A stretch of 64,000 nucleotides of DNA from Phlegmacium glaucopus (Eukaryota; Basidiomycota; Agaricomycetes; Agaricales; Cortinariaceae): NCBI GenBank assembly GCA_015039465.1, contig MU130533.1, positions 558,001-622,000 of the forward strand, in the 5' to 3' direction. Numbering within the stretch: the first letter of the stretch is position 1; each line of letters opens with the position of its first letter. Below, piece by piece: positions 21,184 through 32,155 of this stretch. The position numbers and the translations under genes were made by a program. The notes beneath the pieces were generated by a model. That model saw only the letters and a program-made list of their open reading frames with translations. It was not told where the DNA came from and made no database searches.

Positions 21184-22840
21184 GTCAAGTACCTGGGTCA
21201 CATGATCGGTCCTGATGGCCTTTCAATGGATCCGGTGAAAGTCCAAGTCATTCAAGACTGGCTGGAACCCCAGAAAGTCAAAGATGTCCAGTCCTTCCTT
21301 GGTTTTGCTAACTTTTACAGGCATTTCATCCACAACTACTCCGATATTGTTGTTCCGTTGACTTGTCTTACCTGGAAAAATATTCCATGGGTTTTTGATG
21401 ACAGTTGCTGCCTTGCTTTTAAGTCTCTCAAGGAGGCTTTTGTTTCGTCTCTGGTGTTAACACATTGGAAGCCTAACTGTCCTATCATTGTCAAAACTGA
21501 TGCATCCAATTACACTTTAGCAGCTATCCTTTCCATCCGTGATTCCGATGGAGAAATCCATCCTGTCGCGTATCATTCCCATACCTTTTCTGGGGCAGAA
21601 CTTAATTACAATGTTCATGATAAGGAACTCCTTGCCATTTTCAAAGCTTTCAAAGCTTGGCATCACTACCTTGAAGGTGCTAGTTTCCCAATTGATGTGG
21701 TTACTGACCATAAAAATCTAGAGTATTTTGTGACCACCAAAATCTTATCCCAGCGTCAAGCCCGGTGGTCCGAGTACCTTTCCACATTCAACATGGTTAT
21801 TAGATTTTGCCCAGGCCTTGGAACAAAGCCAGATGCACTGACTCGTCGTCCTGACCTCTATCTAAAGGAGGGAGGGAAAGATTACAGTGAAGTCAATCCA
21901 CACAATTTTAAATCTATTGTTTCTTCCAAACAACTTTCCACTACTCTGAGCTACTTCATTACTTCCCACTGTACTCCATGGTATCTTTACCATGGATGTC
22001 GAAGAGCTCAACAACGGGATTCTTTCCGCTCTTTCCACAGATCCCCTTGCACAGTCCTACTTATCGGATATCAACAAAGGACACTTCTGGATTTGTCCGG
22101 ATCGATCAACGGATCTATGTTCCAGATTCTGGAGATCTTCATCTCCATGTCCTTTGTTATTATCATGACCATCCTGTCTCCAGATATTTTGGTGTCAATA
22201 GACTCTTGCGGTTATCCGTCGAGAGTATACTTGGCCCAGTATCCGTGTTTTTGTCACTGACTATTGTAGGACTTGCACCACCTGTTCTCGGTCCAAAGCC
22301 AAACATCATAAACCATACGGCTTACTCCAACAACTCCCTGTTCCATCCCATCCTTGGGACTCCATCTCCATGGATTTCATTGAACACCTTCCGGACTCCG
22401 AAGGTTTCACTGCAGTCTTGGTCATAGTAGACCGTTTCACAAAACAATCCATTTTCATCCCCACATACAACACCATCACTTCCGCTCAACTTGCTGAACT
22501 ATTTGTCATCCATGTGTTTTCCAAGCATGGTGTTCTGTCCCATGTAACCTCGAATCGCGGTTCAGAGTTTGTATCTCACTTCTTCAGATCCCTCGGAAAA
22601 GCCCTCAACATGATGTTGCACTTCACCTCCAGATACCACCCGGAGGGTGACAGACAAATGGAACGGTCAACCAAACCTTGGAACAATACATTTGTATCTA
22701 CTGCAATTATCATTAAGACAACTGGAGTTCACTTCTTCCATTAGTGGAATTCTCCTACAACAATACTCCGAGTGCCACCACCAGTGTATCTCTGTTCTTT
22801 GCCGACAAAGGTTACAATCCAGCTATCACTATCCATCCAG
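21181..22840 (+). pseudogene. Chromovirus pol fragment (RT end, RNase H, integrase)
   Basis: 21,181-21,880 is an open frame starting at VKYLGHMIGPDGLSMDP (RT end), with QSFLGFANFYRHFI, then RNase H residues in IVKTDASNYTLAAILS, the E of ELNYNVHDKELLAI and VVTDHKNLEYF. Integrase follows in shifted frames: zinc-binding LHLHVLCYYHDHPVSRYFG and CRTCTTC, then the core MDFIEHLPDSEGF, VTSNRGSEFV and FTSRYHPEGD. The second catalytic aspartate is replaced by asparagine (SNRGSEF where SDRGSEF is usual). At least two frameshifts are present. Not functional. Confidence 0.85.
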
Positions 22841-24553
22841 TGATGTAACTGCACAGAGGTTGTTGAGAAAAGGTGTATGTTCAAGATTATAAAAATCTCT
22901 ACTCAAAACAATAACTCAATCAATACTTTATACAATCTTAATAATGCAAGTTGGGTTTTCTAGAAAGTATAACCTTTCCAAGACTTTGAATTTCACTTCA
23001 ACTAGTACATGTTAGGGCAACTGCGACGCTGACTTAGTCAAGCTAGCAGGGGATCCAAAGTTTAATAATATTTCAAAGGGATATCTACAAGTGACTCACC
23101 TAGCAGGGGATCCAAAGAGGAAAGGATGGGGATCCCTGCTAGGCTGTGGGGTATTTAAGTACTAATATGGACATAATGGAGATATCAAATAAATAAAGGA
23201 ATGATACGATAATAATTAATTAATTAAATAGGAAGTGGTGTGATATGAAAAATAGAAATAAAAGATGGAGTGAAATGGAGGATCGGAGTCGGAGCGGAAC
23301 TACGGGGTTCCGGAGTAAACTGGTGACGGAAACGGAGTTGGTCGGAAGGTCGGAGGTCGTCGGAAAGGCGGGGTATATGATTCTATGGTTGAGGTTTGGG
23401 TTGAAGTTGGGTGTCCCCTAACAGTACATACAATAACAACAATAATTTGGATCAATGCAAGGATAATCAAACTTTTAAGTGGTTTTGCAATTTATGGCTT
23501 GCACCAACAATCAGTCAAAGAATTCCCAAGACTTTACTGATTGATTTAAACTTGTGTACACAAAAGTCCAAGACTTTGTTACAGCTTCAACACAATTGCA
23601 TACACAAGAAGACCCCTTGCTTCTGTTATGACTTCAACACAATTGCATACACAAGAAGACTCAAACTTCTGCTATGACTTTAACACAACACAACTTTTAT
23701 AACAATTCAACAATTGTTACAACAAGTTCAACACTCTGAGAAACTGATTTATGTTCAATACCCTGATCTCAAAGACAAGTGTTCTTGCTCAATGTCTAAG
23801 ACAGTGAGCTGTACTAGGTTGCAAATGAGGGGGGAAAGAAAGAATCTAATTTTCTGACTATTTACAAACCCTGGGAGGTATTTTATACATTTGAGATATT
23901 TAAAAATAGATAATGTCCAAAAATAGATATACTGGTTCCTGGTACCCTTACTTTGGTTCTGGCACCATGTGCACTCATTGTTCCTGGAAATATGGGGGTT
24001 GTTCTATTTTTAGCCCTATGTTGCTAATTTTAGGTTGTTTCCACCCCTCTTGATGGTAACTGTGCCTATTGTGCCTGGAAACAATCTTTATGATTGTTCA
24101 GCACTCCCCCTATCCTTAATCATCATGATTCCCACACAATCACATGGTTCCACTATCTTGGTTATTCTGCTTCCACTGTTGCTAGGGCACCAACCTTCCC
24201 CTGAATATTTATTAATAATATTCTGTTGCTCCACAATCACACCACATGACATTTGCTAACCCAATAATGTTTATTTAACTTTTCCTGTGCCAAGTCTATA
24301 AGGATATTCATGGATTTATTTGTTTTTAATCCAGACATGCAATTTGTAGTGTAACAAATGATAGTCTATTGACCACACTTATTAACTATATGCATTTAAG
24401 TCACACAGTAATAGGTCTAATCAGCAGTTGTAGGGTAGACAACTCTGATTGCCTTGTTTATTATCAGTTGTAGTAACCAGTTATTGTCGCATTAATTATT
24501 ATTTATGCTGAAATAATAGATAAAAATTGCAAAAACCATGCTTATTTATATCA
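22841..24553 (+). mobile_element. LTR-like repeat, family B, copy 2, inserted in integrase
   Basis: About 1,294 bp excluding the nested LTR C. TGATGTAACTG...TTATATCA, ends TG..CA. It separates the integrase part ending AITIHP from the downstream SPEYNLVSSRAHKYV, which are contiguous in intact elements, so it inserted here. No clean TSD is readable (ccag/ccgg flanks). No internal coding region, so a solo LTR is the simplest reading. Confidence 0.75.
23010..23423 (+). mobile_element. Solo LTR, family C, copy 2 (414 bp)
   Basis: TGTTAGGGCAACTGC...GTCCCCTAACA with an exact 5 bp TSD gtaca (23,005-23,009 and 23,424-23,428). The empty site is visible in LTR B copy 1 (actagtacacacaata near 10,528). 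This proves the insertion and its ends. Contains cctagcaggggatcc and a near-inverse gggatccctgctagg about 15 bp apart, next to gtatttaagtac. Confidence 0.95.
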
Positions 24554-25168
24554 CCGGAGTACAACCTTGTCTCCTCCCGTGCTCACAAGTACGTTACAGA
24601 CCTTAACAAACTCCACGAGGAACTCCGAAAAGCTATCCTCACTTCCCAGGAACAATACCAACATTCCGCGGACAAGCGTTGGATTCCTCCTCCAGCCTTC
24701 AAGGTTGGAGATTGAGCCTTTGTCAGAGCACAATTCTTCCGTATGACCAGACCTTCAAAGAAGCTTTCCGAGAAGTATCTTGGTCCGTATGAGATTATTG
24801 CTCAGGCAGGTCCTTTGTCCTGGACCCTCCATCTTCCCAACAACTTGCGTGCCGTCCATCCCGTTTTCCATGTTTCCATGCTAGAGCCCTCCATTCCAAA
24901 CACTATTCCGGATCGTACCCAACCTCCGCCTCCTCTGGTCATCATTGATGGAGAACAGGAGTTTGGGGTCTCTGAAATTCTGGACTCTAAAGTGGACAAC
25001 AGATGGCACGTATGCAAACTTCTGTACCTAGTCAAGTGGTCTGGCTATGAAGGTACCAATGAAGAAACTTCCTGGTTACCAGCTAATGAATTAGGACATG
25101 CGTCCGAACTTGTTGCTGATTTCCACAAGAACTATCCGGCTAAACCCAGACCTCTTCTGCTCTCTTGA
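24554..25168 (+). pseudogene. Chromovirus integrase C-terminus with chromodomain
   Basis: Starts SPEYNLVSSRAHKYVTDLNK and continues HSADKRWIPPPAFKVGD (one stop follows), then KKLSEKYLGPYEIIAQAG, LRAVHPVFHVSMLEPSIPNT (the GPY/F module). It ends with a chromodomain: EILDSKVDNRWHVCKLLYLV, KWSGYEGTNEETSWLPANEL. The terminal KPRPLLLS is followed by a stop at 25,166-25,168. Chromodomains of this type target integration to chromatin. Confidence 0.88.
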
Positions 25169-25484
25169 TTCCTTTTCCTTTTCCTTTCCTTTCCTTGTTT
25201 TTTTTTTTTTTCATTCCTTTCCATGTCTTTTCCGTTCTATTCCTTTCCATTATCTTACTCTTCTGTTTCACAAAACAAAGTCAAGAAAACATTATTTTAA
25301 CAAAGCAAAACAAAAAAAAAAGAAATAACAAAAATTATTGTACAATTATTTTTCTACTCTACTCTTTTGTTTTTTCTACTCCTTCCATCTCATCCTTCTC
25401 TGCTCCTTCCTTTTCCGCTTCCATCATTCTCAGTCCATCCCTTCTTCCCAACCTCCTTCCAACTCCGAGTCACTCCCCGACTCC

Positions 25485-26341
25485 TCATCTTCCATCTCCG
25501 CTGTCCCAACTCCCCTGTTCACCCTTATCTTGCATCTCTACCTCATCCCTTCTCACCCTTTCTTCCTTCCGTCTTTCCTTTTCCACCTCCCTCCTCATCC
25601 ATACTTCCATCACCATCCTCATCCCCTCCTGCATCTCCACCAACTTCCTCAACAACCCTCCAATCATGTCCAGTCCCTCTATCAACACGTCTGTTCCATT
25701 GAACGCTGGCGCTACCTCCTTCCCTTTTCCCTTATCCACCCGTCTGCTCCATTCCTCCGTCCGTTCCTTCATCTTCCATTTTGTCCCGACCAGGCTGCAC
25801 CCCATCTTCCGCACATAGCAGCGCCAACACGTTGGCCCGCTGCTCTTCTTGTAACACACCTCTTGTGCGTCAATGTGTTACATTCTGTTACACATTACTC
25901 CGGTCCGACTCTGTCGGAGTTGTTTCTGGTAGTCCATACTCCATTCCAGTACTCTCCCTTGTTTCCGACTCCGAGACTTCTCCATATCATTCCAACTCTT
26001 CCGACAATACTCCAAACCCATTAGACCTCTATTATCTCCACTTTTCTTTTCTTCTGCTCCTCCTGCTGCCTCCGTTGCATCTCCTGCAGCTTCCGCTGCT
26101 CATCCTCTCTTCTCCTCCTCTCCGCCTCTACCTGTTGCCTCTCCGCTTCTACCTGCTGTCTCTCCACTTCCGCCTTCAGCCTCTCCTCCTCCTCCTCCAG
26201 CCTCCGAGCCTCCTCAATCTCGGCTTCTTCCCGCTTCTCCTCCTCCTCCCGCTCTTTCCACCAATGCTCCTGTGCTTCTTTGAGCCTTGCTCGTTGCAAA
26301 GCAGGAGGTAGGGAGGGGCCAGCTTTATTGTTGGTGTTCAT
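25485..26341 (-). pseudogene. Antisense ORF of the chromovirus, split by an LTR fragment
   Basis: Lies between the pol stop and the polypurine tract, on the opposite strand to pol. The N-terminal part (26,021-26,341) starts MNTNNKAGPSLPPALQRARL and continues as a charged E/R/K coiled-coil. The C-terminal part (25,485-25,875) begins IDAQEV and has a cysteine cluster CYKKSSGPTCWRCYVRKMGC, then an acidic/basic helical tail. The 145 bp LTR D fragment at 25,876-26,020 separates the two; they are in register without it. The + strand frames here are Pro/Ser-rich shadows. I recall similar antisense ORFs near fungal Ty3 elements but cannot name a family. Confidence 0.5.
25876..26020 (+). repeat. LTR D fragment inside antisense ORF
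   Basis: 145 bp matching the start of LTR D (TGTTACATTC..., ctccattccagtact, cttctccatatcattcc, tactccaaaccca). Closer to the LTR at 5,473-6,056 than to the local 3' LTR over its first part. The rest of the LTR is missing. Confidence 0.7.
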
Positions 26342-26480
26342 ATTGTTTTTGTTTAGATGGGGGTTTAGGAAGTTATCCGAAGTGACGAATCACCACCAGT
26401 CTCTGCTGGTCTTTATACCACACCAACCTCGCACAGACCACCACGTGGCCTCAAGGGTCTTGGCCTTGACAGGGAGGTAC

Positions 26481-27026
26481 TGTTACATTCCATTATGTGA
26501 CTCCAGTCCAGCTCCATCGGAGTTGTCTCTGGTACTCCATACTCCATTCCAGTACCTTCCCTTCAACTCTGAGACTTCTCCATATCATTCCGGCTCCTCT
26601 GACTATACTCCAAACCCAATACCACATCTTCACCACCACCACTATTTCTTTGTCATCACTTTCCCACTATCAGTCAGCACACCAGCTATGGATTATTCAC
26701 CCAAGAATGCAGGACTTTCCAGGAGCAGAACACAGCACTTTATATTTATACTTTATATTTCGGTTGCAATTCCTTTTATTATTTAAGTACTTGAAACTTG
26801 TATGTTTTCCTCAGTTCAAATATCAACCTAGTTTCCTCCTCCTATTCTTCCTCTCGGTTCCCACAACTTCCGGTTCCACTCTGTTCCATTCTTACTCTGA
26901 AATTAGGACATGAAGGTTTAGGGGTAGCACAGCACATACGCTGAGGCTATAGTCCTTTTCCGTTCTGTGGTTCCGTTCCAATCAAACTCTGTCCGATACT
27001 CCAGAATAGAGTTCTTGAACTTAACA
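26481..27026 (+). repeat. 3' LTR of chromovirus (family D)
   Basis: 546 bp, TGTTACATTCC...CTTAACA, directly after the polypurine tract. Contains a ttatatttatactttatatttc TATA-like region split over 26,739-26,762. Its right edge truncates the recombinase gene relic at 27,027. Confidence 0.88.
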
Positions 27027-30000
27027 TTAAGTCATGTTGCATCCTGGGTGGCAATTGGTCCTGAGAGGTCAGTAGTGATAAGGGAAGAACATGATAGACG
27101 AGGTGACTAGGTACTGTAATTGCCTTTGGAAGTAATAAACTAACTGGTCTATTGACTGCTGGCAATGGTGTGGATGCCAGGCTCGAAAGCAGATGCGTTG
27201 GGAGCAATATGTCCATTAAGAATGAATCGCATGAGGAATTAGATGCTGATGCTGATGCTGATGCAGCTGCCAGTGAGCTAAGAATATGAGCAGTGCCTGG
27301 TTGGGTAGGATTGGTGCCAGGATCTGAATGTGAGGTTGATGACTCGGGACTCAGTGGCTGGACTGGGGTCAATCTGGGCTGAGATGCAGGAATGAAGGAA
27401 GGAGCTTGGAGGAAATTATAGCCTGAGTCTGACTTGAGTTGCTTGAAAGCCGGTGCAGGCCTAACTGAGATAAATGATGGTGGTGGTTGCAAACTGCAGC
27501 GTGTTGGGTCTTTCAAAGGTGATAAGCTTTCTGTCTGACGGTATATGGCTGAAATCTGTGAATTATTGGTTTGAACAATGTGCCTCAAGTCGTGGAGTTG
27601 AGCAGAGACAGATGAAAATGCATTTCTTGTTGGGGTTTCTTGAAATTTACTTTCCACAAGCATTGATTGATGTCGCACTAGCTCCTGTTTAAAAAATAGC
27701 TTGGCTTCGTTAACAGAGAGCACTTCAAGGCGCTTGATAAGGCCTGAATCTGGAAATTGGGTTTGAATGGCGCTTATTGCCTATTTTGATTCAAAAGTTA
27801 GCATCAAGACAATCCAGGCAAACAATTTTGTAACTTACTCTCCAGAAGAAGCATTGAAGGCTTTGTAAAAGCTGCAGAAAATTAATGGTGCCTTGATTTG
27901 TGCAATGCAGCCCATGGTGTGAAGCTTTGCAAGTATATCTTCACAAATGGAAAAATGAGCTGTTGGAGCGCATCCAGCACATCCACCTGTGCCCAGGGCA
28001 CAAAATAGCTCTCACCAACTGGAAAACCTGCTAAAGCAACAGCTGCCTAGTTCATGATAGTATTCTAAGATCAACAACAATATGAATTCAAATAGATTAC
28101 CATACCATTTTGGGAATCTTGGAGCCATAAATTTCTTGCCTTGTACTCTCCTGCCAGTGACCTGATCTGCTGGAACACTGTGTCATGGATTAACTTTGTT
28201 TGAATAATTATTCCAACTTTCTTACCCCATATCTTCAAGAATAGTAGGAAGGGATCAGCGAGCAAGGTGGGTTTTTTTCTGAGACATTATTGAAGTCGGG
28301 TCAAGAAATGTCTTATACATTTTCCCTAGACCATCTCCAGTCATCTTTTCATTAACATGTCTGCCAAATAATACATGGATCTATATTGAGATTGATGAAT
28401 ATAGAGGTAAGAGCTCCACAGATCAAAACAAGGAAACAAAACAGCATACCTTGCGCCATGTAGCAGAGTTCTCCCAGTCCCAGCCCTGCACTCGAGAAAC
28501 CAGTTGTTCTTGATCAAACATAAAATGAAGATGAATTGCGAGAGCACCAACAGGGCACCTCAGGGGATCACGATGGGGAAGAACAAAGCTGTAGGTAGGT
28601 TCAGTTTTCTATATAAACAGATTAGTATGATATTTAGTCCATCTTCATCTTCAAAAATACATACACCTGGCTGGGCTGTCTTCATCTCATGCAACAAGGA
28701 TAAAACTCCAAAAACATCCCTATTTGAGGCCAAAATTTCCCTATTGTGGTTGGTGTAGTCTGGTAGGTGAAGGTGGAAGGGCTGGATACATGCCATGAGC
28801 AGGGAAACCACTTCATCGCTTCAATTAAGGGTTGACCACTGCCATGTCCACGAAAAGTGAGACTTAATAATTGAAGGCACTGTATAACATCCATCCATCC
28901 ATGGATAAGTAGGAGAACGACTCAGATGGATAAACCAACACACATTGATTCATGTTAAATATTGCCCCAGTGACTTCATTAATTTGTTCAGGACGAAGCT
29001 CCAAGTCCAAAATTGCCCCCTTTGTGACATCAAAGTTCTCGCTTCTGTTTGAATTTCATTAGCTAATAAAATAGACGAGAGTAAGAGAGGCCCATACTCT
29101 ATGCGAAGGCGCTGTGATTGAACCATCACAGCTTTATAAAAGTCTTTGGTCGGTGAGGTTTTGGCAGGCCTGGATAAATGGATTGCTGGATTTTCTTCTT
29201 CTTGGCAACGGCGGCGGACCCGGCCTAGCATCATCATAATTTTCTTGAGTGATGACTGGCACATGTCTAAGTCTGAGCTTTGGAAGAGGAATAAATTACT
29301 CACCACAGAGAGCCTGCTCAACATCAACTTCTTTTTTCCTTGGGTATTAAACAGCTCACGAGTTGCAGCATATTTTAAATATTTGATCACATGACTTGCA
29401 TTGACAATTATGTCAGGTAGAAGTCCAGAGTTTATGGCCTCGGAAGCCCATGCCTGAATGAAGCAAAGGTGGTTGAGACCAGTGAAATATTATCATATTA
29501 TCTCTTATCATTTAGACATACCATCCATTGTTTGAGCACTGAATTCTCGGTCTGACAGCCACCCTTCCTTCGTGTTTCGAGAATAAATTGATCTGCCCAT
29601 GCTAGGGCCGAATGTGTTCTCAGCATATCTACAACCTGCAATGCCTCTCCATCTTCCACAGTTTCCCCTTGCCCTTGCCCTCCCTCATCATCCTCACTCT
29701 CCTCTTCATCAATGGTATTTTCTCCTTGCGTAAAACCCTCTTGAAAATAAGCTTCAAGGGCCACAGAGTCTGCGAGAACTTCTGCAGAGTTGATCTTGAC
29801 AGGGGCATTGCTCGGGAGCTCACACAGCACTCTTCTGGGCGATGAACAGGTCACTGAAGGGGTGCTCGTATGTCTGCCAGCGTTGGTGTTCACCAAGGGA
29901 GCCAAACAAGATGGCATCGACTCAGACCTGGAGCTGCTGCAAGAAACATCTCAATTGTTGTAAGTCAGGAAATCAAATATCATTAACACACCTGGATTTT

Positions 30001-30295
30001 CTACTTTGGTCGTCACTCTCAAGCCGGCTCACCAAGGTTCTTTTGTTCCCACTGGCCCGCAATGCCCGTGCTCTGCACCGAAACTTCAATTCCTCAACTT
30101 TAAGTGCCATGCTGATAAAAATAATTAGTGTGCCGTAAATGACGCATGAATCAACTGCCTTACTAGTTGACAGGCACCGCAGCGTCTAGAGGTGCTGAGG
30201 GAAGGGCCTCCGTGCCATCGGTCTGGACCAGGGATGGGGCTTGAGCTGGATCTTTGCAACGACATCAGGCAAGTTGCCCTGTCAACACCGTGTAT

Positions 30296-31292
30296 CACTG
30301 CTGGCACTGGGTGGTGTTTCCCTTAGAAAAACTTATTTTTAGATATGTTTTGTCATTTCCAAATAATTTTTCTCATGAAAACACAAAAAGTATTTCTGAA
30401 GGAAAAATTCTAAAAATACATCATGTGTTTCTCATGTGTTTCCAAAAGATAAATCTTAGGTTTTTTAAAGGTTTTCCTTTCAGAAATGGCAGAGAAACAC
30501 CTATTCCACTTAGTGTTTGGAAGTCCGGTCCAGTCCGGTTTTTTGATATTTTTGGACAAGACCGGGACTGCAACCGGTCCACTAAGCTTCTAGAAGGTCA
30601 AAAGACCGGACTGGACCGATTGGGACCGGTCCACATCGGTTTTTTGCAGTCCTGGACCGGACTTTTGACAAATACCGGTCATATTTTCATATATAGCATC
30701 AAACAAATATGTAGATGTGATCTATACCTTCAGAATAAGCCCAAGAACGTTAAATTCCATTGGGAATTGACAATTTTATGATGATATTATTTGTTTTCTA
30801 CTATTTTGTGTACATTTTTACTGTTTTATTTTTTTTTCAGTGAATATTTGACCAATAAATACGGTCTTTATGTTGTTCGAAAGGGAAAAATAAGGGCTAC
30901 AAAACTACCAGTTCAGACCGGTCCTAGGACCGAAGACCGGTCTTTTTCCAGTCTTTGCTTCTCAAAAACCAAAAAACCGGACTGATGGTCCAGTCTTTTG
31001 CAGTCTGGTCCGGTCTTTTTGCAGTCTTTTTCCAGTCCTGCAACTGGACTTCCAAACACTAATTCCACTCAGTGATTGGTGGAATAGGTGTTTCCCTGCT
31101 GTTTCTGAAAGGAAAACCTTTAAAAAACATAAGATTTATCTTTTGGAAACACATGAGAAACACCTGATGTATTTTTAGAATTTTTCCTTCAGAAATACTT
31201 TTTGTGTTTTCATGAGAAAAATTATTTGGAAATGACAAAACATATCTAAAAATCAGTTTTTCTAAGGGAAACACCACCCAGTGCCAGCAGTG
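30296..31292. mobile_element. Foldback MITE with ~215 bp inverted arms
   Basis: Ends CACTGCTGGCACTGGGTGG / CCACCCAGTGCCAGCAGTG. Left arm 30,296-30,510 and right arm 31,070-31,292 are nearly identical inverted copies, so without the nested hAT element the ~440 bp unit is almost entirely palindromic. A 3 bp direct repeat tat flanks it (30,293-30,295 and 31,293-31,295), which would suit PIF/Harbinger, but this is weak. It is inserted in the recombinase relic. Confidence 0.8.
30511..31061. mobile_element. hAT-type MITE nested in the foldback MITE
   Basis: 551 bp. Ends TAGTGTTTGGAAGTCC...GGACTTCCAAACACTA, with an exact 8 bp TSD attccact (30,503-30,510 and 31,062-31,069). Subterminal arrays of accggtcc/ggaccgg and cagtctttt. 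Non-coding. It sits at the centre of the foldback element. Confidence 0.92.
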
Positions 31293-31440
31293 TATGAACT
31301 GGCTCACCAACAGAATTCCCATCACCACCTTCAAAATTCAACTGATTGGACATTGACACCGGATTATCAAGGATTCGAGTGGGGGTTGAGAGGTTTAGAA
31401 GAAATGGATTGATGTTGTTGTCACAGTCCATAGTGCTCAA

Positions 31441-32010
31441 AAGTGCTCACCATCGAGTTGAGTGTTGAAGAGTTGAGCTGGAGCATGCTGCATCTCTAAT
31501 GTCTCAACTTTTTTTTTAAAAAATTCTCTGCCTGCGGCATGCATTCGGCTTACCTCCCTTATAAGGGACTTCGCCTAGGGTTTTCTGTGACCCAAGACAG
31601 GTCACAACTTTTTGTGAATTGCCTGCCAGTTCACAGGTCACATTTTGTGAATTACTGCATTAGGCTTGTACTAGAGTTCTTAGTTCTTATAGAACCTTTC
31701 AGAGCCCAAACTGTTTGACTAGTAAGAACCAGCTGGTCACAAGCCTAACGAGCCTACACAGAAATTTGGTTTATCATTTATGAGAGAGACAAAACAAGTA
31801 CAAACAAAATCAGTTTAGCATTGCGCAACAGGAACACAGGCACGTTACTCATGCTTGTGGGCAGATACTGATACCGATACTGAGTTTGAATTTGAATGAC
31901 TAATCATGCCAAATTCAGTATGACTCTCTTCGCAAGTTGCTTGCAAGACTTGCTGAACAGACTTGTTGATGACCTCTGCTTGTTTTTCTTAGCAATATCA
32001 TTAATATTCA
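31441..32010. other. Unassigned spacer with a small palindromic unit
   Basis: No coding sequence. About 31,662-31,748 has inverted ends ttaggcttgt / acaagcctaa and inner agttct/agaac matches, compatible with a tiny MITE; no TSD is clear. Confidence 0.4.
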
Positions 32011-32018
32011 GTCCAAAC

Positions 32019-32120
32019 TAGGGATGCCGAAGTTCGGTTCTGAACCAGTCCAGAGAACCAGAACCAGCTGAATCGAACCGCAGTTCTGGTTCGGTTCTGG
32101 TTCTGGTTCACCCCCAGCCA

Positions 32121-32155
<35 letters not shown>

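Larger units (their letters stand above)
21181..27026 (+). mobile_element. Ty3/gypsy chromovirus, 5'-truncated, nested
   Basis: 3' half of a chromovirus: end of reverse transcriptase, RNase H, integrase, chromodomain, an antisense ORF, a polypurine tract (agggaggtac, 26,471-26,480) and the 3' LTR. The 5' LTR, gag, protease and most of RT are missing, replaced by family A copy 5. Nested insertions are LTR B (22,841-24,553, itself holding LTR C) and an LTR D fragment (25,876-26,020). Confidence 0.88.
27027..31440 (-). pseudogene. Crypton/Ndc10-type tyrosine recombinase gene relic
   Basis: Minus-strand gene whose pieces run from MSTMDCDNNINPFL (31,440) to the chromovirus LTR. Recognisable parts: IKYLKYAATRELF and SSLKKIMMMLGRVRRR with SPTKDFYKAVMVQSQRLRIE (about 28,980-29,390); HFSWTWQWSTLN (28,820-28,860); RCPVGALAIHLHFMFDQ with WDWENSATWRKV (28,455-28,560); FGRHVNEKMTGDGLGKMYK (28,290-28,370); VALAGFPVGESYFVPWAQV (about 27,960-28,050). 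The C-terminal 27,027-27,723 is a coiled-coil start followed by Ser/Pro-rich sequence. Order and spacing fit the NDC10_II-like proteins that are abundant in mushrooms and related to Crypton YRs. Stops, frameshifts and an inserted foldback MITE show it is dead. Some gaps may be decayed introns. Confidence 0.6.

Noticed and set aside
25165..26024. Long plus-strand Pro/Ser/Leu-rich open frames after the chromodomain
   Set aside because: They mirror the coding bias of the minus-strand antisense ORF (its charged codons read backwards), start inside polypyrimidine runs and show no recognisable domain.
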